A DNA stretch of 64,000 nt from Proteles cristata cristata (lineage: Eukaryota > Chordata > Mammalia > Carnivora > Hyaenidae), in contig JAESUZ010005464.1 of NCBI GenBank assembly GCA_017311185.1, positions 235,001 through 299,000 of the forward strand, given 5' to 3'. The position numbers and the translations under genes were made by a program. Shown one piece after another: positions 47,525 to 59,094 of the stretch. Position 1 is the first letter of the stretch, and each line of letters opens with the position of its first letter. The notes under the pieces are model-generated. The model was not told where the DNA came from. It ran no database searches and worked only from the letters and a program-made list of their open reading frames with translations.

Positions 47525-49555
47525 AATTTGAATACCTGTAGGTCGGAAAAGCACTTGCAGTTGATCCAGGCCTTACCTCTTGCTCGTACCCACCCAGCCC
47601 TTTTCACCGTCTTGCATTGTCTGCCAGCCATTCACATTTCAGATTGCAAAACTGGGTGATTTCTCTCACCTTTAAGAGTTCTCTGTATGCTTTTTTCTCT
47701 ACCAGCATCTTTCTTTCCGGGTAGTATAGACCGAACCCAAGGAACTCCCTTCTGTTGTGCCCACATTACAATACGTTACGCCTGCGGCCACTGTTAACAA
47801 TGACCCGGTGCTTCCTTAACTTCTGGTAAGGTCTCTGGATGGGCCACCAGGCCACACACAGACTTGTGACACCATCTTTGGTGCCAGCCGTTGAGACGAC
47901 AACCCGGAGGGCCTCGGTCCTGAAACCCTCCACCCCGTGGTTGTTCTGTCTTGAATTTTCCTCTTGGTGTTGGTGGCTAATTTGGCAGTTGCTTCGTTAC
48001 TTAAAGCTTAGTTACAAAGAAGCTGTTTTAAGGTATCTATTAAATTCACAGCTTGCTTCATTAAAAATCACTTCATTAAAAAAGCAAGCCAACCGAAGTG
48101 TTCACATGGCCGTGCCAGATGGAAGTGAGCTAACGGCTTGGTGCCTGTGCTTCCAGCCCATCCACTGCTGGTACGGGATTAATTTGGAGGGAAAATCCAG
48201 TTCCGTGCATCAAAAGAATTAACATGACCAGATTCTATTATTTTAAATTGTACTGATCCTTGCAGTGAACTCGGGTTGAAATACAAATTAGAATCCATGT
48301 TCGCAAGAGGACCTCTGTCAGCCAAGCAGTGCTCCCTTGCGCTGGCTCACTGAGGACCCCGAGAACCAGGGACAGAAAGAGGCAAAACACCAAGAGTTGC
48401 CTCACCCAACTTTTTTATTTTGATTCTATGTTGTAAAAAAAAAATCCAAAGGAGGACGAAGAATAATGTGTCAAACAGGTGCGACTCCACCACCTAGAAT
48501 TAACAAACGTCTCGTGAGAGACATACCTTTCGAAGGAAGAGCTTCTTTGGGGGGACAGAGAGAAAATGTCTGCAGTCTGCGCTCCTTCCCCCTCAGGTGT
48601 TCTCTAACACAGTATAAAGTGGAGCCGGGTTTTCCTTGTACACATCTGGGCCAAGAATAAGAGGAAGTAAACAAAATGAGACTGATAAGCCCAAGAGATT
48701 CTGGACCCTTTTAGCTAACTCCAAATGTGAGAACAAAGAGTCCAGCTAGCGCTGACCACCGAGCGGTCCGCTGCTTTGAAAGGCAGATAATGAGACGCTG
48801 TTTCGTGGGAGTTCAGGGTGGTGGTGGGTGGAGGTGAGCGGGCAGCCATCAGGAGAGCTTTGTAAAGGAGAGGCTGAGAAAAGAGCAGCGCGATGTCGCT
48901 GAACGACTAAAGCTAGTGGTAATCATCTCTCCCTAAGGACGGCCAAAACAACAAGGCGCATTTAGCCCACGGGAACTGCCCTGTGCGGGTAAGAGGTGCC
49001 AGCTTGAACTGGAGGGAGACAGTGATTGTGGACGCCCCGGCCCAGATTTCAGATGCAGAGTTTCAGACTGTGTGCACAGAGCCCCCCTGCCCCGGGCCCC
49101 TGCAGCCCCTCCTCCTATCGCTTCAGTTTTCAGTGTCAATAACTCCAAAGAAAGAATACGCATTATTAAACAAATAATGGTGTGAAATATCTTGAGCAGT
49201 ACATGATTATAGTTAAATGCCGCCTGATGGACAATTGTCTTTGAATGAGCAAAGTGGAGAAGTGTCTTTGGTTAGGAAGTGGGAGATCAGTTCATTCAGA
49301 GTGATACCCTGCTGTCTGCCTGTTTGCACCAAAAACTTTGCTCTTTCACAATAGGCACAGATCTTGACGTGACACCCAGATGCAGGGGCATGAATTAATT
49401 TCACTTGGAGTCCACCTGCTTTTATCCTGAAGGTGTTCACCTCCCAAAGGTTTTTTCTTCTTAAACTATTTACCTTTTTTAAGGCAAAGGGGAACTATTC
49501 TATGCCATACCCGTTTCTATAACCATCTTATTTCAATGTCCTTCTCCCTATATAG
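47525..49555. other. Intronic stretch, nothing recognised
   Basis: The 127-codon frame at 47839-48222 and others show no domain. No transposon seen. Confidence 0.45.
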
Positions 49556-49559
49556 ATAA

Positions 49560-49965
49560 GATTCCTCCTGTGACACATAGTAACCCATTTTGTAGATAAA
49601 GAAACTGAGACTCTGAGATGTTAGGTCCCTCTTCAGAGATCTTTTTTTTTTTTTCTTAATGTTTATTTATTTTTGAGAAACAGAGAGAGACAGAGTACAA
49701 GCAAAGAAGAGGCAGAGAGAGAGCGAGACGCAGAATACAAAGCAGGCTACAAGCTCTGAGCTGTCAGCACAAAGCCTGACACAGGGGCTTGAACTCATAA
49801 ACCTGAGCCACGGACCTGAGCCATGACCATGACTATGATCATAAGCTTGATCATGACCTGAGCCAGGGTCAGAGGCTTAACCGAATGAGCCACCCAGGGG
49901 GTCCCCTTCCTCTTCAGAGATCTTAAACACTCTCAGCCACAGGGCTAGTAAGTGGAGGGGGCAGA
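49560..49965 (-). mobile_element. MIR SINE, antisense, split by a CanSINE
   Basis: CCCATTTTGTAGATAAAGAAACTGAGACTCTGAG precedes the insertion, and CACAGGGCTAGTAAGTGGAGG follows it. Together they form a continuous reversed MIR. Confidence 0.85.
49643..49908 (-). mobile_element. CanSINE, antisense, with internal duplications
   Basis: The target-site duplication CCTCTTCAGAGATCT is at 49628-49642 and 49909-49923. The middle carries repeated CCTGAGCCA and ATGACCATGACTATGATCAT units (about 49802-49868), which make it about 50 bases longer than usual. Confidence 0.93.
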
Positions 49966-50512
49966 GGAATCTAGATCTCCACAGCTCCTCATCTGTGCCA
50001 TCCCCACCATACCTGGCTCCTTCATTCCCAGCTGGAAAGTACCCCCTTTCACTCGCTTATTGACATGCACGAGCACAAGCACACACAGAGCCAGGGGCTT
50101 CTTCACAATAGCCAGCCTAAGAGACTAGCTGTATGGATGATTAAAGCTCTGATCTCCTCTTGACACTGAATTTGTCTATTAAACTTAAAGCGGTCAGCAG
50201 GGTGGGCAGGAGGAACACAGGGTGCTTAAGGCAGTCAGCCTTCTCTGAAGAGTGGTGGGTGCATGCCATTTTGCATTTGTGCAGACCCACAAAATGAACA
50301 ATACTAAGAATGAACCCTAAGGTAAACAATGACTCTGGGCCATAACAATGTGTCCATGTAGGTTGTCGACTGTAACAAATGCACCACTCAGGTGGGGATG
50401 ATGATATTGGGGAGGCTGTGCACACTGGGGGGCAGGGGGCATAATGAAACTCAACTCTGCTATGAACCTAAAACTGCCCTAAAAAGTAAAGTCTATTAAA
50501 AACACACACGCA
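49966..50512. other. Intronic stretch, nothing recognised
   Basis: 50230-50460 contains short phrases typical of old L1 3' ends (AACAATGACTCTGGGCC...GGGGATGATGATATTGGGG) but is too diverged to call. Confidence 0.4.
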
Positions 50513-50730
50513 GGGGCACCAGGGTGGCTCAGTCAGTTAAGCGTCCAACTTTGGCTCAGGTCATGATCTCACAGTTCATGGGTTCAAGCCCCATGTCGGG
50601 CTCTGTGCTGACAGCTCAGAGCCTGGATCCTGTCTCAGATTCTGCGTCTCCCTCTCGCTCCACCCCTTCCCCACTCACGCTTTCTTTCTCTCTCTCAAAA
50701 ATAAACAAACATTTTTTAAAAATTAAAAAA
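50513..50730 (+). mobile_element. CanSINE
   Basis: Head GGGGCACCAGGGTGGCTCAG, B-box GTTCAAGCCCC, TC stretch and AAAATAAACAAACA. A-rich flanks make the target duplication uncertain. Confidence 0.92.
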
Positions 50731-51595
50731 ACAAAACAAAACAGCAGACTTGGGCTCAGTCAGATTGAGAGCTGGGATTGTGGAATGGCATTCTTTCCCT
50801 GTGCCTCTTTCTCCCTTCGTATGAGAGCTCTTAGGTACAGCAACCCATTAGGAGCTAGAAAAGTTCTTCGTTTCCAAGGACTGTACACATCCCTTCTTTG
50901 TTTCTTCTCATCTGGTTACTCCTTTTCCACACTTGAGTCTTCAGTTTACTGAGTCATTATGTCACCATTTTCTTCTGAGATTTCTCCTAAGGGAGGGATG
51001 TCATTAAAAAGCCCGGTAAACACAGTATCGTTCACCTTTTCCCTCTTTTTGTGAACGGCTGTGAAGGTTAATCACTCCTAACGTGGTTTGCCCACATTTG
51101 TGAGACAAATTTCTTTACAGGCTGTCATCTCGCTCTTCCCGGTTGGTAAAACTGGTTTTGCAACTCATGAAGGAAAACACTGGCTTTTCTCTTGAATTAT
51201 TTGTATAATTGCCTCAATTCTTTGCTTCCCTTTCCTGACAGGTGCAGCAGATTTGGGGAGAGATAAGAAAGACCCTGTTGGGCTTTGTAGCTTGGCTTCC
51301 CTCCTTTTTTTTTCACTTACTCTGTATTTCTCTGCCTCATCAACAGCCTGCCCATGCTTCCAACAGGACCCTGTGATATTATCTGATTAAACTTTTCTTT
51401 GCAAACCATTATTACAAAGTTGGATAGACTCACACTGCGACGGATATGTGAGGGGAAAGTGAGGATTGTATTTGTATAATGTGAGGGAGAGAGAAAACTC
51501 TACTAAAGCTTTTAGTTTACTGAAAAACAGGTTTAATTCTTAGATGTGTCACTTATGAAAATATATAAAGATCTGTTTGTGTGAGCTCAGATTAA
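50731..51595. other. Intronic stretch, nothing recognised
   Basis: No gene or repeat supported. Confidence 0.45.
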
Positions 51596-51608
51596 AAGAA
51601 GAAAAGGA

Positions 51609-51730
51609 GGGGTGCCTGAGTGGCTCAGTCGGTTAAGGGTCCAACTCTTGGTTTCAGCTCAGGTTATGATCTCACAGGGAATTCGAGCCCGGCATCGGGC
51701 TTGGCAATGACAGCCTGGAGCCTGCTTGGG

Positions 51731-51797
<67 letters not shown>

Positions 51798-51860
51798 GTC
51801 TCTCTCTCTGCCTCTCCCCTGCTCATTCTATATCTGTCTCTCAAATAAATAAACTTTAAA
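51609..51860 (+). mobile_element. CanSINE with long CT expansion
   Basis: Head GGGTGCCTGAGTGGCTCAG. (CT)n at 51733-51795 is about four times its normal length. The target-site duplication AAGAAGAAAAGGA is at 51596-51608 and 51861-51873. Confidence 0.95.
51733..51795. repeat. (CT)n microsatellite inside a SINE
   Basis: About 31 uninterrupted CT units. Confidence 0.95.
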
Positions 51861-51873
51861 AAGAAGAAAAGGA

Positions 51874-52439
51874 AATATTTTCTACTCATTACTTGATCAT
51901 TACTTCACTCCCAGCAACTCTGTTAGAAACAGGAAGGTGGAATAAATGGTGAGGTTTAAAATCTTTCTGGGCTCGGAGGGAAATAGAGGCTAATATAGTA
52001 TATATGAAATGCTGGCAAGCGGTTGCAGCAGGAATGTTGTAAAATAGAATTTATAGGCATTTTAAGAACTCTTATCTGGGAAGAATCAGTAACAGCAGAA
52101 ATTGGGAGATGCAGGGAAATATCCCGGAAGATCATGCCGGCCCTCCTAACTATTTTCCTACTTCCAAACACTTCATCTTTGCATGAAAAGTGGGAGATGA
52201 CAGGAGAAAAGGCATGAGAGATGGGAAGAATAAAATCATTCTAATGTTTTCCTTAACACTGAGGTAACTGCTTTAAAATCTGTGGCTCTAATTGAAACCC
52301 GGAAGTCACGCATTCACCAGAATATACAGATTTTCAGCCGGTGGGAAGACAGACCAGACAGAGACCTACCTGAAAAATAACCCAATTAGATGCAGATGTG
52401 GCATGGCGAAAGGAGATAACTACAAACCAAAATTCATGC
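51874..52439. other. Intronic stretch, nothing recognised
   Basis: No gene or repeat supported. Confidence 0.45.
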
Positions 52440-52457
52440 AGGATGGTAGGGTTCTTT

Positions 52458-52640
52458 TTATTTTTCTTTCCTAGTTTATTGCCAAGTTGGCTTCCATCTA
52501 ACACCCGGTGCTCATCCCAATAAACGCCCTCCTCCATGCTCATCACCCCTTTTCCCCTCTCTCCCACCCCCATCAACCCTCAGTGTGTTCTCAGTATTTA
52601 AGAGTCTCTTATGGTTTGCCTCCCTCCCTCTCCTTAACTA
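52458..52640 (-). mobile_element. L1 3' UTR fragment, antisense, with target-site duplication
   Basis: Contains TTATTGCCAAGTTGGCTTCC and TAACACCCGGTGCTCATCCC, the reverse of the 3' UTR seen at 39.1-39.2 kb. AGGATGGTAGG(G/A)TTCTTT is duplicated at 52440-52457 and 52641-52658. Confidence 0.92.
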
Positions 52641-52720
52641 AGGATGGTAGGATTCTTTAGGGGAATTTACAAGACACTTCAAATTATTTTTACCAAGGGG
52701 ATTTTCTAGTCTCAGATTTT

Positions 52721-52919
52721 TTAAGCAGCTTTATTGAGATATAATTCAAATACCATACAGTTCACCCATTTAAAGTGTACCATTCGGTCACAGTGTATTT
52801 TACTAAACTATTTTATATCTCTATGGATTTGTCTGTTCTGGGCATTTCCTATCAATGGAACTCTATAGTATGTGGTCCTTTGTGATTGGCTTCCTTCACT
52901 TAGCATAACATTTGCGAGG
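52721..52919 (-). mobile_element. L1 3' end, antisense, internally shortened, with target-site duplication
   Basis: TTTATTGAGATATAATTCAAATAC, TTTAAAGTGTACCATTC and TGATTGGCTTCCTTCACTTAGC are reversed old-L1 3' sequence. The middle is missing. TCTAGTCTCAGATTTT is duplicated at 52705-52720 and 52920-52935. Confidence 0.88.
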
Positions 52920-53078
52920 TCTAGTCTCAGATTTTATAGAAAATGTATCTTAACCATCCTTGCTATTATGTATTTTTTTATTCCTTCCTGATATCCTCCT
53001 TAATATGAGTCTTACTTATAGTCACTGACTAGTGCTTACCCTGTACCCCTGTTCTAGACACTCTAATGTTCTATTTGT

Positions 53079-53203
53079 GGGGGCGCCTGGGTGGCTCTGT
53101 CAGTTCGGCATCTGACTCTTGATTTTGGCTTGGGTCATGATCCCAGGGTTGTGGGATCAAGCCCCACACTGGGCTCCATGCTGAGCGTGGAGACTGCTTA
53201 AGG

Positions 53204-53240
<37 letters not shown>

Positions 53241-53318
53241 CCTCCCTCTCTCCCTCTCTCCCCCTCCCTCTCTCCCTCTCTGTCCTGCTCGCTCTTGCTC
53301 TAAAACAAAATAAAATAT
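53079..53318 (+). mobile_element. CanSINE with CT/CCCT-rich middle
   Basis: Head GGGGCGCCTGGGTGGCTCTG. A CT and CCCTCT tract lies at 53207-53281. The flanks TAATGTTCTATTTGTG and TAATGTTCTGTGTA are the target-site duplication. Confidence 0.93.
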
Positions 53319-53982
53319 TAATGTTCTGTGTATACAACCATCTCCATTTTAGAAAGGAGAAAAATGGAGCACGGATGTCCATGGTTCTCTTTCCTCTTAA
53401 AGTTTTGCCTTTTCCCCATCACAGTCGATCAGCTGAAACCCTATTCATTTTTCACTCTTTCATTGTATGGAAATCATAGGCACGTTGATTTTGTTTACAT
53501 TGCCTGAGCTTTTTCCATCTTTGCAGAATATAAATCCTTTTCTTCCTTTAAGCCCATTAATTTAATTTGGTCGCTTTCATGATTCTGCTGCCCTGCAACC
53601 ATACAATTAATTTTTTAAGTGTCACATTTTGTGCCCTAGGTCAGTTTTTTTTAACCAGTGTCTAAGGAAAAGTGATGGCTTCTCAGTCAAATCCTACTGT
53701 CCACAGTCTTAAATTTTTCAAAGCTCAGAAAGTTGAACTGGACCCAAGCAGTGTCTCACGGCAATTTAAGGAAATGCTCTAGAATAGAGTTTCTTCCCCT
53801 CACAAATGTTTGAGAATCTGATAAAAGCTTGAACTCTCTTCCCTGAAATGCACAGACATCTAGTGTTCAAATACAGTCCCAAAGGGGGTCACAGGTTTTC
53901 CGAGCCCTGCACCTGGATCTGGAAAGACAGTTATATAAACTGCAAGAGAAACATGTAGGCTTTCCCAAGGTGTCTCCCGCAA
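53319..53982. other. Intronic stretch, nothing recognised
   Basis: No gene or repeat supported. Confidence 0.45.
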
Positions 53983-53996
53983 CCTTACAATGTTTT

Positions 53997-54206
53997 TTTT
54001 TTTAATGTTTATTTATTTTTGAGAGAGAGAGAGAGCATGAGTGGGAGAGGGGCAGAGAGAGAGAGGGAGACACAGAATCTGAAGCAGGCTCCAGGCTCTG
54101 AGCTGTCAGCACAGAGCCAGACACAGGGCTCGCGCTCAGGAACGGTGAAATCATGACCTGAGCTGAAGTCAGATGCCCAACTGACTGAGCCACCCAGGCG
54201 CCCCTC
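53997..54206 (-). mobile_element. CanSINE, antisense, well preserved
   Basis: Ends in GACTGAGCCACCCAGGCGCCCC. The target-site duplication is CCTTA(C/A)AATGTTTT at 53983-53996 and 54207-54220. Confidence 0.95.
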
Positions 54207-54220
54207 CCTTAAAATGTTTT

Positions 54221-56475
54221 AAGCACAAAAGGTATGTGAAATTTCTCAACACTTGGCTGCAAACTCCCTCTTCCATGAAGAGGTTGCATTATAATTCTGT
54301 GGGTGCAACAGCAGTGGATATGATTTGCTAGTCTGGAGGGGAGAGCTAGGGATCCAGTTATGCGTATATACAGGACCGAGCTAGGTATTAACTCAGGTTC
54401 TTCCACGGTTGGCTTGGTTCTGCATGGGGACATACTGAGGGCACATGTCTCAGGATCACTCAGGCTAAAAATGTCTACGTGTCTCCCAGTGGGAGGAGAG
54501 CTTTCCCACAGGACCGCAACTGTGTTCATCCAGCCAACTCCCACTTGCCCTTCCATAAATGCCAGTCCTTGATGTCATGACCTTTGTCATTTGAACTGTT
54601 ACCCCTACCCCTTAAGAATGTCTTCCCCGTAGACAGCTCTGTGAGCTTTTATAGGAAAACGGTCTATAAACACTGAACATAATCAAGAGAAGCGATGCCA
54701 GCAAATAGGAAACATGGCCCTCCCCTCATATCCCACCAAGGCCTATTTTTGCCTCATAGTCTAAGATTCAGGGCTCTATGCCCAATGAAGGATATCCAGA
54801 AAGTCCAGGGGAGCCATAAAAACAGGTGGCTGGATTGGTTGGCCTGGACAAAAGAGGGAGACTCTCTAATCTAGATCTGAGGAGTCTCAGGAAGGACATG
54901 TCTGAAGTCTTGAAAATCATGAAGAGCATAGACAATGTGCACATGAAGTGGGTAGCACCATCTGAGCTGCTTGCATGCTGCCGGGCTACCTTCGAAGTTT
55001 GAGGACAGGGCGTTTCAAACAAAAATAAAAAGCTATCAGCACATCAACTTAGGCCACTGGCTCAAGGAGGTTCCAGCTCCAGTCATTGTTCAGAGGCATC
55101 ACACATCCGCAAAGTCGGCGGGCCGTCCTATATAGTTGGGGTCCTTTTGGACAACAAAACACTGGACTATAGGGAATGCGACTCTGAAAAGTCCCTCTGT
55201 TTCCATGGTTTCAAAGTTCTTCCAGCAGAAATCTTCCCCCTCCTCAAAGTGCCCGCATTCTTGCTCAGACTGTGCCTTCTGTCCACAGTTCTGCACGTGC
55301 ACCAAGTTTCCCTGTGACGCCTCCACCACACTCTGCCTGGGGAGTTCTCGCACTCCTGGCCTCACTTTGTCTGATGGCCACCGATTTTTAAATGGGGTCC
55401 CATTTTGAGACTTGGTTTTGAATTTGATTTCTCTCTCCCTATTCCTTTCAACCTCCCCAGTGGTCAAGATAGAGATTGGTTATCCTTGTTCGCATTTTCC
55501 ATCATAATCTCAGCTTTTGTCCAGGGTTCCAAATGGGGCTCTTACTTGGTCCACTGTCGGGGCATCTTTTGCCCCATGATCCTGTCCTTCTGCTGGAAAT
55601 CATTATTTGAAGCTTATGGCTCACAGCAGGCCAGCAGAGAGGGTGTCAAATGCCAGCAGCTGCACTGGCTGCAGGGTTGGGGCCCCCAAAACAGCCAAAT
55701 GAAGCAGGGCTCAGGGACCAGGGGTTCCTGGTAGTATCCTGTTGATAAAGACTATACAGTATGACACCGTTGCCTCCCAGAGCAAATAATTTCCATTTTT
55801 GGTACTATGCGTGTCAATTATCAATTTCTTCTGGAAATTTCTGTTTTCTTGCCCTCCGTGCTCTCCTGATCTCATCTCCTTATGTCTCTGGCTTCACATG
55901 GATCACATATGCCACATAATTTTGCAGCAGCCTCTCATATTCCAGATAAGCAGTCTCCATATTGGCTGTGATCACGTCTGCACAGTGATGATCTAAAATA
56001 ATTAGAGCAAAATGATTCCCATTTTGCTTATATCTGAAGTTGCAAGTCAATCTATGAAATTGCGTCACCATCTACTCCTGCAGTGCTGCTCATCTCCTCT
56101 TTGGAAAATTTCAAGCCGTTGGTGTGGGCGTGTGTAACGTTTGTCTTAAATAACGCCAGCAGCAAATTACAATGTCTCAAATACAAATACAGTCTTTATG
56201 AAGCATGATAGCCCATTAATTGGCTTATTGGCCTAAGTCCTCCAGGGACTACCACAAATCTCCAGGGTGCCCTTGAACATGACTTAATGCTTCAGCCAAA
56301 TCACAGCTGTGAATGTCAGAGCAACTGCTGTAAGCATGTGTCTGGGGCAAAAAATTACTTCACTGTGTTTGACCAGTAGAGTCACGGTGAGTGGTCTTTA
56401 TGTATGTAGGGATGGATTTCAGTTAAACTCATCCTGTTTCTACTCAAAGTGATCCTCTGGGTAAGGAGGATGTAT
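54221..56475. other. Intronic stretch with unexplained minus-strand open frames
   Basis: A 122-codon minus-strand frame (55099-55467) contains a Cys-bearing stretch, and an 84-codon frame (54768-55022) lies downstream of it. Neither matches a family I know. A dead retrocopy is possible but not shown. Confidence 0.35.
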
Positions 56476-56479
56476 ATTC

Positions 56480-57850
56480 TTCTTCAGTTAATATTTATCA
56501 AGCACAAATTAAATATTTCAGGTAACAGGAATTTTATAACTGTGACCACGCCAGAAGAATGTTACTATGTACTAAGAGAGCTTACCTGCTGGGAAAGACA
56601 CAGGATAAACAAACCAATAAATCAAAAGGTTGTTTCTGATAGTGATAAAAGTTATAAAGGAAGAAACAAGTTGTTATAAAGAGGAACTTGGTGAGAGAGT
56701 GTGTGGTGGTTTGTGAAGTCCTCTCTGAAGAGTGATCTTCGAGTAGAGGTGTGGCCAAGTCAGGGCTGGCCTTGGAAAGGACAGTACCAGACAGAAGGGA
56801 AGAACGCCTGCAGAGGGCCTCAGGCTTTTCTGAATCAGGAAGAAACCTGGAGAAGGAAGGAGCATTGCTTGAGAAATCAAAGGAACCAGATTCGGGATGC
56901 CTAAAGTTTTCTGTTGCAGACCCACTGGTGGCCTGCTGAAGCCTGTGGATCCCTTCTGGGATCTTGTTTTTAATTTCATAAAAATTTTTTTAAAAACGTA
57001 CAAATGCAAAGACAACCCATTACATTATAACACAGCTATCAAAGTATTGAAAAGATGAAAGTTGTGATATAAAATCTAAGTGCTTCTGTAACACATTTTG
57101 TGGCAGATCTAATAACCAACAATGAAGGAGCAGGATGTCAAGATGTCTGCATCAGTTTAGTGGGATGGGACATAGCTGTGATTTTTTATTGATTGCAAAG
57201 CCACAAGTGCTGCTCAAACCAGTAAGATCTTCTGCATAACTCAGTGAGATGCCAGATTTCAATTAGAGGCTGTGAAAATCCCCCAAATCACAGATCCTGT
57301 GAATCCTGTCTTTGGACCGCTTGGGGGTCTGCGGAGCCCAGGGTACAAACCCGCAGGGCTTGTGGGCCGTGGTGAGGCATTAGACTATGTGCCATGGGCA
57401 GCTGCCAGAGAATTTTAAGCAAGAGAAGTGATGTCAGCTTGCTGCTGTGTAGACACTGGATTCTAGGAAAACAGGAACAGGAGGGTGAAGAGGCAATCAC
57501 GTGGCTCAGGTGAGAGGTGAGGCTGACTTGGAAGAGTAGTGGCACTGGAGACAGAGAGATGTGAACGAGTTCAAGATGTATTCCAGAAGAACCAACAGGA
57601 CCTGCTGATCGGTTGCATATGGGGGGAGGTGGGGTCGAGGAAGGATGGGGCCGAGGGTGTAGACCAGAGCCACCAGTGTTGGTGCTCCTGCTCTGGTGTG
57701 GGACAATGCGCCTGGAGCTGGGTGATGCAGGTGAACCCAGTTCTCCTCTACGGACTGTGTCAAGTGTGAGATGTTGCTTGCACAGACGGAGAGACATTTA
57801 GGAAGCAGTGAATGCACAGCCCGAGCTCAGAACAGAACGGGGCTGAAAGA
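56480..57850 (-). mobile_element. L2 LINE fragment, antisense, split by a DNA transposon
   Basis: The 56480-56895 part reads AATATTTATCAAGCAC...GAGAGCTTACCTGCTGGG...GGGAAGAACGCCTGCAGAGG, the reverse of the L2 3' region. After the transposon, 57355-57850 continues with GTGGGCCGTGGTGAGGC, TTTTAAGCAAGAGAAGTGATG and CAACAGGACCTGCTGATCGG. The two parts are collinear with one L2. Confidence 0.75.
56899..57352 (-). mobile_element. Ancient hAT-type DNA transposon inside L2
   Basis: The ends carry CCCACTGGTGGCC...CTGTGGATCCCTTCTGGGATC and TTTGGACCGCTTGGGGGTCTGCGG, typical of a common hAT-like mammalian element. The body includes CACAGCTATCAAAGTATTG and TTTCAATTAGAGGCTGTG. Subfamily not assigned. Confidence 0.55.
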
Positions 57851-58170
57851 TGATACACACACTCTCTTGTTGAACCTGATGTTTTCAACAGAAGTGGGAA
57901 CTTGAGCCAAAGAGAGATGGTCTTGCACCACACCCTTCAAAGCTGCACCTTCCTCACCCCTGTGAGAGGTGGAAAAAACTTGATGAGGGTCACACAGCAT
58001 TCGGGGGAGCCAACGGGGGACACTAGAAACAATTTCCCATCCCCTCTGGCTACTTCCCCAGCCTGTAGGGGCAAACAAATTAGGAACAAGATTTCATATA
58101 GTTATATGTGAAACTGATATAATATAGTATAGCATTGTATGTCCATTATTACACTTCAACTAAACATTTT

Positions 58171-58219
58171 TTACTGTTTATTTATTTTGAGAGAGTGAGT
58201 GAGAGAGCAGCAGGGAGGA

Positions 58220-58252
<33 letters not shown>

Positions 58253-58362
58253 CCCAAGCAGGCTTTGCACTGTCAGCGACATGGGACTCAATCTCATGAA
58301 CCGTGAGATCATGATCTGAGTTGAAATCAAGAGTCGGACGCTTAAGTGACTGAGCCACCTGA
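58171..58362 (-). mobile_element. CanSINE, antisense
   Basis: Starts TTACTGTTTATTTATTTTGAGAGAG with a GA run. The head end GACTGAGCCACCTGAAG is shortened. The flanks AACATTTTTT and AGCATTTTTT fit a target-site duplication. Confidence 0.9.
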
Positions 58363-58449
58363 AGCATTTTTTAAATAAAAAAAGTTTTAGTAATATTTTA
58401 TGTAGTGCAAAAGCAAGCTGAAAGAAAGAGTTGAAAGAACAGGAGGCGG

Positions 58450-58620
58450 GAGACCTCAAACCGTGACTCCTCTGCCATGTAACCTTGAACAAGTACTTGA
58501 ACACCAATGAGGTTTAATATCCTGATTCAAAATGGGAAGAATAACCCCACCTGGTGTTATTAAATTCAGTGAAAGTATCTGGCACGTAATAGGCACTCAG
58601 TACGTATTTTTGGTTGAACC
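58450..58620 (+). mobile_element. MIR SINE
   Basis: CATGTAACCTTGAACAAGTACTTGAAC, TTCAAAATGGGAAGAATAAC and TCTGGCACGTAATAGGCACTCAGTA follow the sense MIR order. Confidence 0.75.
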
Positions 58621-59090
58621 AGAGTTGTATAATTTTTAAATGGGCATCCGATCTTGTCCTCTTGTAGTTCAAGTTTTCCAGGTAGGAAAAAAAAAAAGAG
58701 AGAGAGAGAGTAATTGTGACTAAAATGGTATAAAAGACCTTGAATAATTTAGTGGATTTTTCAAGCTATTTCATGACCTATGGAGAAACAGATGGCATTC
58801 CATAATTATTTACATCTTAGGGAAAAAAAAAAAAACTCGAACAGAAAATACAGGTTTTACACCCTATAGCAACAAAACAATGTGTAAATATTTCTCCTGG
58901 AAACCTACAAGTGCAGAATGTTCAGGAATACCATCTCCCATCCAGAAGGCTGAACGCAGTGAACCTCAGGACTTGATGTCTACCCACCAATGGAAATGTC
59001 TCCCTACCAGTCAATTTCATTGGTCTAACTAACGTTAGAAGATCATTTCTGGTCAGGGCTCCTGACATCCAGATGTTTGTTCTTTCATTT
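58621..59090. other. Intronic stretch, nothing recognised
   Basis: A-rich run with a short GA repeat at 58688-58711. No gene seen. Confidence 0.45.
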
Positions 59091-59094
59091 TCAT

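Noticed and set aside
47839..48222. 127-codon frame in the intron
   Set aside because: No family resemblance. Length is within what chance gives in 64 kb.
55136..55408. Cysteine-rich plus-strand frame
   Set aside because: Shadow of the minus-strand frame over the same bases. Spacing of cysteines fits no family I know.
57288..57797. 169-codon minus-strand frame
   Set aside because: Falls in an antisense L2 fragment, not a gene.
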